Part shown: one piece after another, positions 33,892 through 43,437 of the stretch
How the letters are laid out: each line of letters starts with the position of its first letter
How positions within the stretch are numbered: position 1 is the stretch's first letter
Made by a program: the position numbers and the translations under genes
Assembly: GCF_018885305.1 (NCBI RefSeq)
Contig: NZ_CP076544.1
Span: 1,302,001-1,366,000 of the forward strand
Reading direction: 5' to 3'
Origin: Curtobacterium sp. L6-1
GTDB lineage: Bacteria > Actinomycetota > Actinomycetes > Actinomycetales > Microbacteriaceae
DNA length: 64,000 nt
The notes under the pieces: model-generated
The model's database searches: none
Told to the model about the DNA's origin: nothing
Seen by the model: the letters and a program-made list of their open reading frames with translations, nothing else

Positions 33892-36800
33892 GTGACCGCA
33901 CCGCGCCCCGCCGTCCGATCGAGGTCCGTCCTCGCCGTCACCGCCACGGCCCTCACGGCAGCGACCCTGCTCGCCTTCGTCGTCACGCCCGCGTCGGCCG
34001 CGACCGTCGACGATCCTCGGTCACCCGCGGGTCCGACGAGCTCCCTCGACCCCGTCGCGGCGGCGGGCACGGAGCGGGACGCAGCCGTACCGGCGGCCGG
34101 GCAGCCGTCCGGCGGACCGACGGCCGACGGCGTGCGGGTCGGCGACGGCTCCTACGCGCCGACCCCGCCGGCGACCATCACCGACATCGGTGACGTGCGG
34201 AAGACCCTCGACCAGCACCTGTACGTCGACCCGTCGCAGGCCGGGAAGCCCGTGCCGACGAACCAGTGGTGGACGGACCTGCTCGTCAGCCGGTACTCCG
34301 GCGACATGTGGGCGTACCCCTTCGTCTCGTCGAACAGCGCCGCCGGCACGAAGGTCACCATCCCGACGCGGTGGAACAGCGACGGCACGGCCATGCGCCT
34401 GGAGGCCCCGGTCACCGTCGGCGGGACCGTCGACCCGACGCCGGACGCCTCCGACCGGGTACTGGCCGACTTCGAGGACGGCGTCCCCGACGGCTGGGTC
34501 GCGACCGGGGACGCGTTCGACCGGACCGCGACGGGCACGAGCACCGGCCAGAGCGAGGTCTCCGGCTGGCTCGGCAGCCGCTTCCTCGACTCGTTCACCG
34601 ACGACGGCGGGGACGGCGCGACCGGCACCCTGACGTCGCCGTCGTTCACGATCGACCGGTCGACCCTCGCCTTCCTCGTCGGCGGCGGCCACCACCCCGA
34701 CCACGAGGCCGTGCAGCTCGTCGTCGACGGCAAGGTCGTGGCCAGCAGCACCGGCACCGACAGCGAACGGCTGCGGTGGGACAGCTGGGACGTCTCGGCC
34801 CTCCGCGGGCGGACCGCCACGTTCCGGGTCGTCGACGACCTCCGGGCCGGGTGGGCGCACGTCATGGTCGACCAGGTGCTCCTCACCGACGCCCCGGACG
34901 GACTCGCGGAGCGCTCCTCGACCACGTTCACCGCGAAGCAGGCCGACGCCCTGCGGTGGGGCGACTGGAACGTCAGCTGGCGGATGCCGCAGGACGGCCC
35001 CGGTGGACAGTACATGGACGTGACGAGCATGCAGGGCTCGCCCTACGAGTGGTTCGAGTTCCACGGCATGACACCCCGCATCACCCTGCAGGACGGCGCC
35101 GAGGTCACCGACGGCGACGGGCGGGCGCTGACGCTGCCAGTCACGACCGACCGGTTCGAGATCCGGCAGGACGGCCACGTGTTCGGCGTGCACGCCCCGG
35201 ACCGCACCACCTTCACCCGCGTCGGCAACGCCCTCGAGACGTCGTCGGGCACGCCGTACCTCGTCCTCAGTGCCGTCCCGGACCACGGGATGTCGTTGGA
35301 CGACCTGCACCGCACCGCCTTCGCCGTCCCGCGCGACACCCGGATGGAGTACTCCTACGACCCCGCGGCCGCGAACGTGCGGCAGCAGTGGTCGATCCGG
35401 ACGGACCCGCTGCAGGGCGACGACCACGACACCGTGCAGGGCTGGCTGCAGCACCAGTACGCCGACGCCACCACGAACCTCCGCTTCACCGGCGCCACCT
35501 ACGCGACGCCCCGCGGCACCATGAGGACCACGGTCGGCCACGGCGGGTGGACGCTCGACTACGCCTTCACGGGCACCACCCCGATCGGCGCGACCCCGCA
35601 GGCCGTCGGCGACTCCCCGTACTCCGAGCAGGTCATGCGCGAGTACCTGCACGACTACGCGGCGAAGACCACGTACGGCGGCGACACTTACTGGGGCGGC
35701 AAGGACGTGCTGCAACTGGCGGAGTACATGACCATCGCCCGGCAGATCGGGGACACCGAGGACGCCCGCAGACTGCAGGAGACGCTCGAGACGGCCCTGA
35801 CCGACTGGTACACCTACACCGACGGCGAGCGGGAGCACTTCTTCGCCATGTACCCGACGTGGAAGGCGCTCGTCGGGTTCGCCGACTCGTACGGCTCCGC
35901 GCAGTTCAACGACAACCACTTCCACTACGGGTACTTCGCCGTCGCGACGGCCCTGCTCGGCCGGGTCGACCACGCCTGGGCCGACCGCTACGAGGGCATG
36001 GCGACCCTCGTCGTCAAGCAGTACGCGAACTGGGACCGCGACGACGCCCGCTTCCCGCACATGCGCACCTTCGGCGTCTGGGAGGGCCGCTCGAACGCCG
36101 GTGGTGTCTCCTCCCCCGGCGGCAACAACCAGGAGTCCTCGTCCGAGGCGATCCAGTCCGAGGCGGGCCTGTTCCTGCTCGGCACCGTCCTGGGCGACAC
36201 GGACATGCAGGCCGCCGGCGCCGTGCAGTACGTCACCGAACGGGCAGCCGTCCGCGACTACTGGCAGAACGTCCGCGGCAACCCGGCCTCGGCGTCGTAC
36301 GACGGCAACGGCGCGTTCCCCGACGCGTACCGGCACGGGCAGGCCGGCATCCTCTTCGACTCCGGCCAGGCCCACGCCACCTACTTCTCCGGCGACCCCG
36401 CGTGGATCTCCGGCATCCAGTGGATGCCGACCGCGCCCTGGTTCGACTACTTCGGGTGGGACCCGGACTTCTCGAAGGCCCTCATGCGCGAGATGATGGC
36501 GGCCCGCCCCGCAGCGCTCGGCCAGGCCGGCACCACCGACGGCAACGCCGGCCGCATCCAGATGCTCACGAAGAAGTGGTGGGGTGTCGGCACCTACGGC
36601 GACACGAGGATCACCCGCGACCGCCAGGCCGCCATCGGCGAGCTGCAGGACGCGATCCGCGCCGTCGAGACGAACCACCCCGGGTACGTCACCCGACGCA
36701 CCACCGCCAACCCGCTCTGGGACCGCGCGACCGACACCCTGTCCGTCTCCGTGGACGACGACGGCCGCGTGGTGTTCCCCGAGCGGTACTGGACCCCGGA

Positions 36801-39423
36801 GACCCTGCCCGCGGCACTCGTCCCCGCCGAGCTCGACGGACCGACGGCGGACCGGCTGCCGGAGGACTGGCCGATCCCGTCCCCGCTCATGCCCTTCCTG
36901 GTGGACGACTTCCGGGCAGACACCGCCACCATCGACGGGCTCTACGGCGTCGACCTGACCGACCACACCCCGGGACGGGACACCGCCCACGCCGCGCGGG
37001 TGTTCAGCGGCATGGGCGACGCCCTCGGCAACGTCGTGCTCGGCTTCCTCGGCCAGTACGACCCCGACACGTACGCCGACGTGCATGCCGCCCTGTGGCA
37101 GGCCGCCGACCCGGCCGTCACCGGGCAGTCGATGGCCGGCCTGGTCTACCACCAGGCGATGTCGAACCGGACGGTCGGCACCGAGGTCACCGACCGGCAC
37201 ACCTCCGACCCGCTCAGCCAGGTGTTCCGCGCCGCCGACGGCACGATCAGCTACGTCCTCGACAACCCCGACACCGTTCAGCACACCTACGACGTGTACG
37301 AGGGCTCCGAGGTCATCGGTCGGATCGCGGTGCCGGCGCAGACGCAGATCACCTCGCACCTCGACGCGCACCTCGCCGAGGTCGTGGTCAGCACCGACGG
37401 CTCCCCGAGGACGATCGTCCCCGGTGCCACCACCACGTTCACCGTGACCGGCTGCGACCAGTACGGCGCGACGACGGACCTCGACGACGTGCGCTGGTCC
37501 ACCGACGCCGGCACGATCAGCGCCACGGGCGTCCACCGCGCCTCCGGACCGGCCGAGCACGCCACGGTCACCGCGACCGTCGGCGGCGTCTCGGGGTCGT
37601 ACCGCTTCCGCATCGCCCCCGCGCCGGTCCTCACCGGCATCGACGTCTCGCCCGGCGCCGACCGGCTCGTCGTCGGCAGCCCGCAGCACTTCCACGCCGC
37701 CGGCCACGACCAGTACGGCGACCGCGCCGACCTGCCCGACGACCTCACCTGGTCGACCACCGCACCCGGCGCGATCGACGCCGACGGCACCCTCACCACC
37801 ACCGCGGCGGGCTCCGGGTACGTCGTCGCGACCGCCGGCGGGGTCGAGGGGACGGCGGTCGTCGCCTCCGTGATGACGATCCCCGACGCCGCGGCCGGCA
37901 CCTCCCCCGTCGCCTCCTCGTCGGACGGCGCCAACACCGCCGACCGGGCCGTCGACGGCGACCGCGGCACGCGCTGGGAGAGCGCCCACGGGATCGACGA
38001 CGTCGACTACACGATCGACCTCGGCCGCCGGACCGACGTCACCGACGTCGAGGTCGACTGGGAGAACGCCGCCGCGCAGCAGTACGTCGTCCAGGTGAAG
38101 GACACCGCCGACGACACGTGGCGGGACGTCCGCCGGGTCGAGAAGACCACGCCGAGCGCGGACACCGTCGCCGTCGACACGACCGCCCGGTACGTCCGCC
38201 TGCACCTCGAGCGGCGGCTGACCGGCTACGGGTACTCGATCTGGGACGTCCGGGTGCTCGGCACCCCGTCCGCGGCGACCGTCGACGTGACCGACCTGCT
38301 CGTCGCACCACGGGCCTCCACGGTGCGACCGTCCGCCACGGCGGCGCTCGCCGCGTACGGCTTCGACCGCGACGGGTACGGCGGGCGGCTCGACGCGGCA
38401 CAGCCGGACTGGTCCGCGACCGGCGGCGGCAGCGTCGACCGCCAGGGCACCGTCACCGCGGCCGCGACCGGCGACGTGACGACCACCGTCACGGCCAGCG
38501 TGGGACGGGCCTCCGGTCGGGCGACCGTGACCACGCTCGCCGAGCCGACCGGCGACGACGGGACCGGTGCCGGCGGGGCCGGCGACGACGGGACCGGTGC
38601 CGGCGGGGCCGGCGACGACGGGACCCTGCCGAGCGCGCCGCGGGACGTGGCCGTCGGCAAGCCCGTCACCACCTCGTCCGACGAACGCGGCGACCTGGCT
38701 GGCCGCAACGCGGTCGACGCCGACGGCCGGACCCGGTGGTCGAGCGCAGCCCGCGACGGCGAGTGGCTGGCCGTCGACCTCGGTGCCGTCCTGCCCGTCG
38801 ACCGGGTCGAGGTCGACTGGGAGGCCGCCTCGGCCGAGGCCTACCGGCTCCAGGTCCGCGACACCGCCGACGACGACTGGCGCACGGTCGCGACGGAGAC
38901 GCACGGCGCCGGCGGTGGAGCGGTGCACCCGCTCGACGACGTCCGGGCCCGGTACGTCCGCATCGTGGCGGACCGTCGGCACACCGCGTACGGCGTGTCG
39001 CTCTGGGCGTTCCGGGTGCTCTCGACGGCGGGTGCCCCGACCCCCGACCTCGCACGCGGAGCCGCCGTGTCGTCCTCGTCCGACGAGGGCCACGGCGTCC
39101 CGGCGCGGAACGCCGTCGACGGTGACTCCGGGTCGCGCTGGGCGAGCGGGCACACCGACGACCAGTGGCTCGCCGTCGACCTGGGCGCACGGCACCGGCT
39201 CCACGGCGCGGTGCTCCGGTGGGAGGACGCCTCCGGTCGTGCCTACCGGATCGAGGCGCGGAACGCGGACGACGACGCGTGGACGACGCTCGCCACCGAG
39301 ACCGCCGGCGACGGCGGTACGGACACCCAGGACCTGGACGGCTCGTGGCGGTACGTGCGCCTGCACGGCGTGGAACGGGCGACCCCGTACGGCTACTCGC
39401 TGTACGACCTCGAGATCCGCTGA
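33892..39423 (+). CDS. Secreted GH81 endo-beta-1,3-glucanase, multidomain
   Basis: An 1843-residue secreted enzyme. Signal peptide at residues 1-38, cleaved after PASA. The GH81 catalytic region (about 100-1140) is interrupted by a beta-sandwich insert (about 190-333) resembling the levanase/GH32-associated domain. Catalytic landmarks: FNDNHFHYGYF at 672-682 (acid Asp674) and NNQESSSEA at 745-753 (Glu748/Glu752). Then come two Ig-like domains (about 1160-1325), a first F5/8 type C (discoidin) domain (about 1335-1458), a third Ig-like domain, a Gly-rich linker from three 30-bp repeats, and two more discoidin domains (about 1583-1714, 1720-1843). AGGAG 8 nt before the GTG supports the start. 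Likely degrades fungal or plant beta-1,3-glucan. Confidence 0.93.
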   Translation: MTAPRPAVRSRSVLAVTATALTAATLLAFVVTPASAATVDDPRSPAGPTSSLDPVAAAGTERDAAVPAAGQPSGGPTADGVRVGDGSYAPTPPATITDIGDVRKTLDQHLYVDPSQAGKPVPTNQWWTDLLVSRYSGDMWAYPFVSSNSAAGTKVTIPTRWNSDGTAMRLEAPVTVGGTVDPTPDASDRVLADFEDGVPDGWVATGDAFDRTATGTSTGQSEVSGWLGSRFLDSFTDDGGDGATGTLTSPSFTIDRSTLAFLVGGGHHPDHEAVQLVVDGKVVASSTGTDSERLRWDSWDVSALRGRTATFRVVDDLRAGWAHVMVDQVLLTDAPDGLAERSSTTFTAKQADALRWGDWNVSWRMPQDGPGGQYMDVTSMQGSPYEWFEFHGMTPRITLQDGAEVTDGDGRALTLPVTTDRFEIRQDGHVFGVHAPDRTTFTRVGNALETSSGTPYLVLSAVPDHGMSLDDLHRTAFAVPRDTRMEYSYDPAAANVRQQWSIRTDPLQGDDHDTVQGWLQHQYADATTNLRFTGATYATPRGTMRTTVGHGGWTLDYAFTGTTPIGATPQAVGDSPYSEQVMREYLHDYAAKTTYGGDTYWGGKDVLQLAEYMTIARQIGDTEDARRLQETLETALTDWYTYTDGEREHFFAMYPTWKALVGFADSYGSAQFNDNHFHYGYFAVATALLGRVDHAWADRYEGMATLVVKQYANWDRDDARFPHMRTFGVWEGRSNAGGVSSPGGNNQESSSEAIQSEAGLFLLGTVLGDTDMQAAGAVQYVTERAAVRDYWQNVRGNPASASYDGNGAFPDAYRHGQAGILFDSGQAHATYFSGDPAWISGIQWMPTAPWFDYFGWDPDFSKALMREMMAARPAALGQAGTTDGNAGRIQMLTKKWWGVGTYGDTRITRDRQAAIGELQDAIRAVETNHPGYVTRRTTANPLWDRATDTLSVSVDDDGRVVFPERYWTPETLPAALVPAELDGPTADRLPEDWPIPSPLMPFLVDDFRADTATIDGLYGVDLTDHTPGRDTAHAARVFSGMGDALGNVVLGFLGQYDPDTYADVHAALWQAADPAVTGQSMAGLVYHQAMSNRTVGTEVTDRHTSDPLSQVFRAADGTISYVLDNPDTVQHTYDVYEGSEVIGRIAVPAQTQITSHLDAHLAEVVVSTDGSPRTIVPGATTTFTVTGCDQYGATTDLDDVRWSTDAGTISATGVHRASGPAEHATVTATVGGVSGSYRFRIAPAPVLTGIDVSPGADRLVVGSPQHFHAAGHDQYGDRADLPDDLTWSTTAPGAIDADGTLTTTAAGSGYVVATAGGVEGTAVVASVMTIPDAAAGTSPVASSSDGANTADRAVDGDRGTRWESAHGIDDVDYTIDLGRRTDVTDVEVDWENAAAQQYVVQVKDTADDTWRDVRRVEKTTPSADTVAVDTTARYVRLHLERRLTGYGYSIWDVRVLGTPSAATVDVTDLLVAPRASTVRPSATAALAAYGFDRDGYGGRLDAAQPDWSATGGGSVDRQGTVTAAATGDVTTTVTASVGRASGRATVTTLAEPTGDDGTGAGGAGDDGTGAGGAGDDGTLPSAPRDVAVGKPVTTSSDERGDLAGRNAVDADGRTRWSSAARDGEWLAVDLGAVLPVDRVEVDWEAASAEAYRLQVRDTADDDWRTVATETHGAGGGAVHPLDDVRARYVRIVADRRHTAYGVSLWAFRVLSTAGAPTPDLARGAAVSSSSDEGHGVPARNAVDGDSGSRWASGHTDDQWLAVDLGARHRLHGAVLRWEDASGRAYRIEARNADDDAWTTLATETAGDGGTDTQDLDGSWRYVRLHGVERATPYGYSLYDLEIR
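38551..38625. repeat. 30-bp tandem repeats encoding the Gly-rich linker
   Basis: Two perfect 30-bp copies (38551-38580, 38581-38610) and a 15-bp partial copy. They encode repeats of GDDGTGAGGA between the third Ig-like domain and the second discoidin domain. Confidence 0.9.
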
Positions 39424-39425
39424 CA

Positions 39426-39476
39426 CCGGTGCACCGGGCGCCGCTCCGACACGGGGCGGCGCCCGAGCGCACCGGA
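39426..39476 (+). terminator. Terminator after the GH81 gene
   Basis: Nested inverted repeats: outer CCGGTGC/GCACCGG and inner CGGGCGCCGC (39435-39444) with GCGGCGCCCG (39456-39465). Confidence 0.75.
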
Positions 39477-39631
39477 GCGCGGGCGGGACCGGAAGCGCGG
39501 GCCGACCCGGGACAGGAAGCGCGGAGCACCGATGCATTCGCATCTCGTCGCCCTATGGTGACGGCAAGTGCACGAGCACGAACTCCCTCACCGGCCGAAG
39601 GGCCGATGACGATGGAAGGTCGGTCCCGACC

Positions 39632-40741
39632 GTGACCACCACCCCGATCCAGGCGGGCTTCACCCGCACCCGTCCGAGCACCGGCACCCGGGGCTCGAGC
39701 ACGTCGACCTACTCGGCGGTCCTCGCCCAGGTCAAGCAACAGGACCTGCTCCGCCGCAGGACCGGCTTCTACTGGACCCTCTTCGGCTCCCTCGTCGGGA
39801 CGCTCGTCATCGCCTGGGTGGTGTTCGCGCTCCTCGGTGACTCCTGGTTCCAGCTCATCGTCGCCGGCGCCCTCGGCGTGCTGTTCACGCAGTTCGCCTT
39901 CCTGTCCCACGAGGCCGCGCACCGCCAGGTGTTCGCGTCGCAGCGCTGGAACGACCGAGCGGGCCGGTACGTCGGCACGTTCCTGGTCGGCCTGAGCTAC
40001 TCGTGGTGGATGAACAAGCACACCCGTCACCACGGCAACCCGAACACCATCGGCAAGGACCCGGACATCGCGCCGGGCGTCATCCGCTTCACCCCGGAGG
40101 ACGCGGCCGCCACCTCCGGCGCGCGCAGCGTGTTCACCCGCTTCCAGGGCTGGCTGTTCTTCCCGCTCCTCACCCTCGAGGGCGTGAACCTGCACTGGTC
40201 CGCCGTCCGTGCGGTCATGAGCGGCACCGACACCAAGGCCGACCTCCGCCACCGCATGGTCGAGGCCGCCCTCCTGGTCGCACGCTTCGGCATCTACCTG
40301 ACCGCGGTGTTCTGGTTCCTGCCGTTCGGGATGGCGTGTGCGTTCCTCGGCGTCCAGCTCGCCGTGTTCGGCGTCATGATGGGCGCCTCGTTCGCTCCCA
40401 ACCACAAGGGCATGCCCACCATCGCCCACGACGCCAAGGTCGACTTCTTCAGCCGCCAGGTCCGCACCTCCCGCAACATCCGCGGCGGCTGGTTCGTCTC
40501 CTTCCTCATGGGCGGACTCAACCACCAGGTCGAACACCACCTCTTCCCCTCCATGCCCCGCCCCGCCCTCAAGCGGGCACGCCTGCTCGTCAAGCAACAC
40601 TGCGACACCCTCGACGTCCCCTACACCGAGACGAGCCTCCTCCGCTCGTACGGTCTGGTCGTCGCCCACCTGAACAAGGTCGGGATCGCCGCCCGCGACC
40701 CGTTCACCTGCCCGATGGTCGCGCAGCTCCGGATCCACTGA
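39632..40741 (+). CDS. Membrane fatty acid desaturase
   Basis: A 369-residue di-iron acyl desaturase with four membrane helices. The three His boxes are complete: HEAAHR near residue 93, HTRHHGN near 130 and HQVEHHLFP near 300. It introduces a double bond in an acyl lipid or acyl-CoA. GTG start at 39632 with GGAAGG about 12 nt upstream. A TATGGT box at 39554-39559 may be the promoter. An acyl-CoA ligase gene follows 76 nt downstream. Confidence 0.9.
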   Translation: MTTTPIQAGFTRTRPSTGTRGSSTSTYSAVLAQVKQQDLLRRRTGFYWTLFGSLVGTLVIAWVVFALLGDSWFQLIVAGALGVLFTQFAFLSHEAAHRQVFASQRWNDRAGRYVGTFLVGLSYSWWMNKHTRHHGNPNTIGKDPDIAPGVIRFTPEDAAATSGARSVFTRFQGWLFFPLLTLEGVNLHWSAVRAVMSGTDTKADLRHRMVEAALLVARFGIYLTAVFWFLPFGMACAFLGVQLAVFGVMMGASFAPNHKGMPTIAHDAKVDFFSRQVRTSRNIRGGWFVSFLMGGLNHQVEHHLFPSMPRPALKRARLLVKQHCDTLDVPYTETSLLRSYGLVVAHLNKVGIAARDPFTCPMVAQLRIH

Positions 40742-40817
40742 CGCGTCCCGCGGGCCGTGCCGCGCTCCGCCACGTACGATCGGGGAGACCCCATCGTCAG
40801 AGGAGACGGAGCCCGGC

Positions 40818-42485
40818 ATGGCACCCACCCACCCCGCGGAAACGACGGAGGCCCGAGCCGGCTCCGGCACACAGGCCGCCGGTCCCGTGACGGGCTCCGG
40901 CACGGACCGGCCGCACCACGCCACCGCGTCCGTCGCCGCGATCCTGGCCGAGTCCGCGGACCGCTACCCGGACGACGTCGCGATCATCGTCGGTGAGCAG
41001 CGGATCACCTACGCGGAACTGTGGGACCAGACCCTCGCCTACGCCGGCGCCCTCCGCGCCCAGGGCGTCACCGAGGGCAGCCGCGTCGCGATGCTCGTCC
41101 CGAACGTCCCCGACTTCCCGCGCGTCTACTACGCCACGCTGGCACTCGGGGCCGTCGTCGTCCCCGTGCACGCGCTCCTCAAGCGGCACGAGATCGAGTA
41201 CGTGCTCCGGGACAGCGGCGCCGCGCTGCTCGTCTGCGCCGCACCGCTCCTCGCCGAGGGCGCTGCCGGTGCCGCGCTGGCCGGCGTCGACGTCGTCACG
41301 GTCCTCGCGCCCGGTGACGACGCCGCGACACCGCCCCGCCTGGAGGCCCTGGCCGCGTCGAGCGCACCCCTCACCACCTACACGCCCCGCGACCCGTTCG
41401 ACACCGCGACCATCCTGTACACGAGCGGCACGACCGGGCAGCCGAAGGGGGCAGAGGGCTCCCACTTCGCCCTGCTCGAACAGGTGAACACGCTCCTGAT
41501 GAGCACGTTCGACATGCACCGCGGCGACGTGCTGCTCGGCGCGCTCCCCCTGTTCCACACCTTCGGGCAGACCTGCACGATGAACACCGGCTTCCGCACC
41601 GGCGCGACGATCGTCATGCTGCCGAAGTTCGACGGGGCGACCGCCCTCACGGCGATGGTCGAGCACCACTGCGGGATCTTCATGGGTGTGCCGACGATGT
41701 ACATGGCGCTGCTCGACGCCGCCTTGCGCTCCGAGGAGCGGCCGACCCTGCGGTACGCGATCTCCGGCGGCGCCTCCCTGCCGCTCGCCGTGCTCGAGCG
41801 CTTCCAGACGGTGTTCGGCGCCCCGATCCACGAGGGCTACGGGCTGACCGAGACCTCCCCGGTCGCGAGCTTCAACCACGTCGGCCGGACGCCGCGACCC
41901 GGCACCATCGGCACGCCGATCTGGGGCATCGAGGTCGAGATCGCTGACCCGGGCACGACGGACGCGGTCGTGCTGCTCCCCCGCGGCGAGATCGGCGAGC
42001 TCGTCATCCGCGGCCACAACCTCATGAACGGGTACCTGAACCGGCCCGGGGACACCGCTGCGGCGATCGTCGACGGCTGGTTCCGCACCGGTGACCTCGG
42101 CACGAAGGACGACCAGGGCTTCCTGACCATCGTCGACCGGACGAAGGACATGATCATCCGGAACGGCTACAACGTGTACCCCCGGGAGGTCGAAGAGGTC
42201 CTCGCGACCCACCCCGACGTCACGATGGCCGCGGTCTTCGGCGTTCCGCACGACCTGCACGGCCAGGAGATCGCCGCGGCCGTGGTCCTCGGCGACGGGG
42301 CCACGACGACGTCCGACGAACTCGTCCACTTCGTCGCCGACGCGATCGCCGCCTACAAGTACCCGCGCGTCGTGCACGTGCTCGACGCGCTGCCCCTCGG
42401 ACCGAGCGGCAAGGTGCTCAAGCGCGAACTCGTCGACCGCTTCTCCGGGGCGGTGGCGGACGCCGAGCCGACCACGGCCGGCTGA
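40818..42485 (+). CDS. Long-chain acyl-CoA ligase (AMP-dependent)
   Basis: A 555-residue ANL-superfamily enzyme that activates carboxylic acids through acyl-AMP to acyl-CoA. The AMP-binding P-loop ILYTSGTTGQPKGAEGSH lies near residue 196, EGYGLTETSP near 340, the hinge GWFRTGDLGTKDDQGF near 420, IIRNGYNVYPREVEEV near 448, and the catalytic Lys in LGPSGKVLKREL near 530. FadD-like specificity for fatty acids is inferred from context next to the desaturase. Confidence 0.93.
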   Translation: MAPTHPAETTEARAGSGTQAAGPVTGSGTDRPHHATASVAAILAESADRYPDDVAIIVGEQRITYAELWDQTLAYAGALRAQGVTEGSRVAMLVPNVPDFPRVYYATLALGAVVVPVHALLKRHEIEYVLRDSGAALLVCAAPLLAEGAAGAALAGVDVVTVLAPGDDAATPPRLEALAASSAPLTTYTPRDPFDTATILYTSGTTGQPKGAEGSHFALLEQVNTLLMSTFDMHRGDVLLGALPLFHTFGQTCTMNTGFRTGATIVMLPKFDGATALTAMVEHHCGIFMGVPTMYMALLDAALRSEERPTLRYAISGGASLPLAVLERFQTVFGAPIHEGYGLTETSPVASFNHVGRTPRPGTIGTPIWGIEVEIADPGTTDAVVLLPRGEIGELVIRGHNLMNGYLNRPGDTAAAIVDGWFRTGDLGTKDDQGFLTIVDRTKDMIIRNGYNVYPREVEEVLATHPDVTMAAVFGVPHDLHGQEIAAAVVLGDGATTTSDELVHFVADAIAAYKYPRVVHVLDALPLGPSGKVLKRELVDRFSGAVADAEPTTAG

Positions 42486-42493
42486 GCGCCGGC

Positions 42494-42729
42494 GTGGAGC
42501 TGCTCACCGACCGGAGCCGGTCCGACTGGCTAGCCACGACGACGACCTGCTGGTCGGCGAGGGGCACGTCGTCCGACCCGAGGAGGGACGCCTCGACCCG
42601 TCGCTGCTGTCCGCCCTCACGACCCACCTGGCACCGGCCAGGTCGACGCCGCTCGACCTCGGCGCGGCGGTCTGGGACGGCTGGGGCGAGCTGGCCGCGG
42701 TCCTCGACCCGGTGACGAGCGACCGGTAG
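42494..42729 (+). pseudogene. Frameshifted remnant of an unidentified small protein gene
   Basis: A GTG at 42494 opens VELLTDRSRSDWL; one base out of phase from about 42532 a second, protein-like frame reads LASHDDDLLVGEGHVVRPEE and continues, with a natural end LAAVLDPVTSDR, to the TAG at 42727. The 236-nt span is not a multiple of three. The simplest reading is one gene broken at the CTAGCC around 42,530. No family recognised. Confidence 0.45.
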
Positions 42730-42757
42730 GTTCGGGACGACAGGGAAGGGGGACACC

Positions 42758-42838
42758 ATGACTGCACTCGTCTGGCTGGCCGCGGTCGCCGCGGGGCTCG
42801 TCGTCGTCGCCGTGCTCGCGCGCGCCCGGCGCCGCTAG
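42758..42838 (+). CDS. 26-residue single-helix membrane peptide
   Basis: Begins MTALVWLAAVAAG, continues as one hydrophobic helix and ends in RARRR. GGGAAGGGGG lies just upstream. Short hydrophobic peptides like this are common in Microbacteriaceae intergenic regions; function unknown. Confidence 0.5.
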   Translation: MTALVWLAAVAAGLVVVAVLARARRR

Positions 42839-42894
42839 GGACGGCACGGAAGGGACGCCTGCGGTGGTGCCGCGCTGTGGGGGCCGTGTGCGGT

Positions 42895-42966
42895 GGGCTC
42901 TGCCGGGCTCGAACCGACGACATCTTCCGTGTAAAGGAAGCGCTCTACCAACTGAGCTAAGAGCCC
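42895..42966 (-). tRNA. tRNA-Val (anticodon TAC)
   Basis: 72-nt cloverleaf: acceptor GGGCTCT/AGAGCCC-type pairing, D-arm AGCTCAGTTGGTAGAGC, anticodon loop CTTTACAC giving TAC, T-arm GGTTCGAGCC. Confidence 0.97.
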
Positions 42967-43037
42967 CTCCTCCCGATCCTAGAGGGACGCGGGAGTGGTG
43001 CCGGTCGGCGGGCGGGCACACCCGCCGACCGACCGGG

Positions 43038-43274
43038 TCAGGCGCCGGGCGTCATGCCGGCGCCACCGGTCAGGCCGGGGTGCGCCGACTTCGACAGGCC
43101 CTCGGCGGTCGACCGTGCGTGCTCGGCGTCGGCCACGGCGCGGGCCCCGATCGCCGGGTCGGTGGGCTCGAGGTGGGCGAGCGCACGGCGTCGGCGGCGG
43201 TTCTGCACCTCCACGACGACGAGCACGGCCGCGATGGCGACGACCACGGCGATGACGGTGACGACGATGATCAT
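43038..43274 (-). CDS. Small membrane protein, 78 aa
   Basis: An N-terminal hydrophobic helix (MIIVVTVIAVVVAIAAVLVV), a basic cluster QNRRRRRALAH, then an acidic and Ala/Gly-rich tail ending GMTPGA. The basic residues after the helix imply a cytosolic tail. The ATG at 43274 is preceded by GAGGGGGAACACC. No known family. Confidence 0.7.
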   Translation of the reverse strand: MIIVVTVIAVVVAIAAVLVVVEVQNRRRRRALAHLEPTDPAIGARAVADAEHARSTAEGLSKSAHPGLTGGAGMTPGA

Positions 43275-43424
43275 GGTGTTCCCCCTCTGCACCGGGTGGT
43301 GCACCCGGTCCGGCCACCATAACCAGTCCGCCCGCCCGCCGTCAGGTCCGCCGCGCTCCGCCGTCGTGGGCGGCGCCCGTCCCCCGTCCTCCGGGCGCGC
43401 CGTGCGCCCCGCCTCCGCCCTGAC

Positions 43425-43430
43425 TACGCT
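43425..43430 (+). promoter_or_regulatory. Leaderless-type -10 box (lipoprotein gene)
   Basis: TACGCT, 7 nt before the ATG at 43438, the same sequence and spacing as before the UbiA gene. Confidence 0.45.
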
Positions 43431-43437
43431 CGGCCGC

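Noticed and set aside
34021..39543. Very long minus-strand open frame opposite the GH81 gene
   Set aside because: A reverse-frame artefact of high-GC codon usage; the plus strand has a signal peptide, catalytic motifs and domain order.
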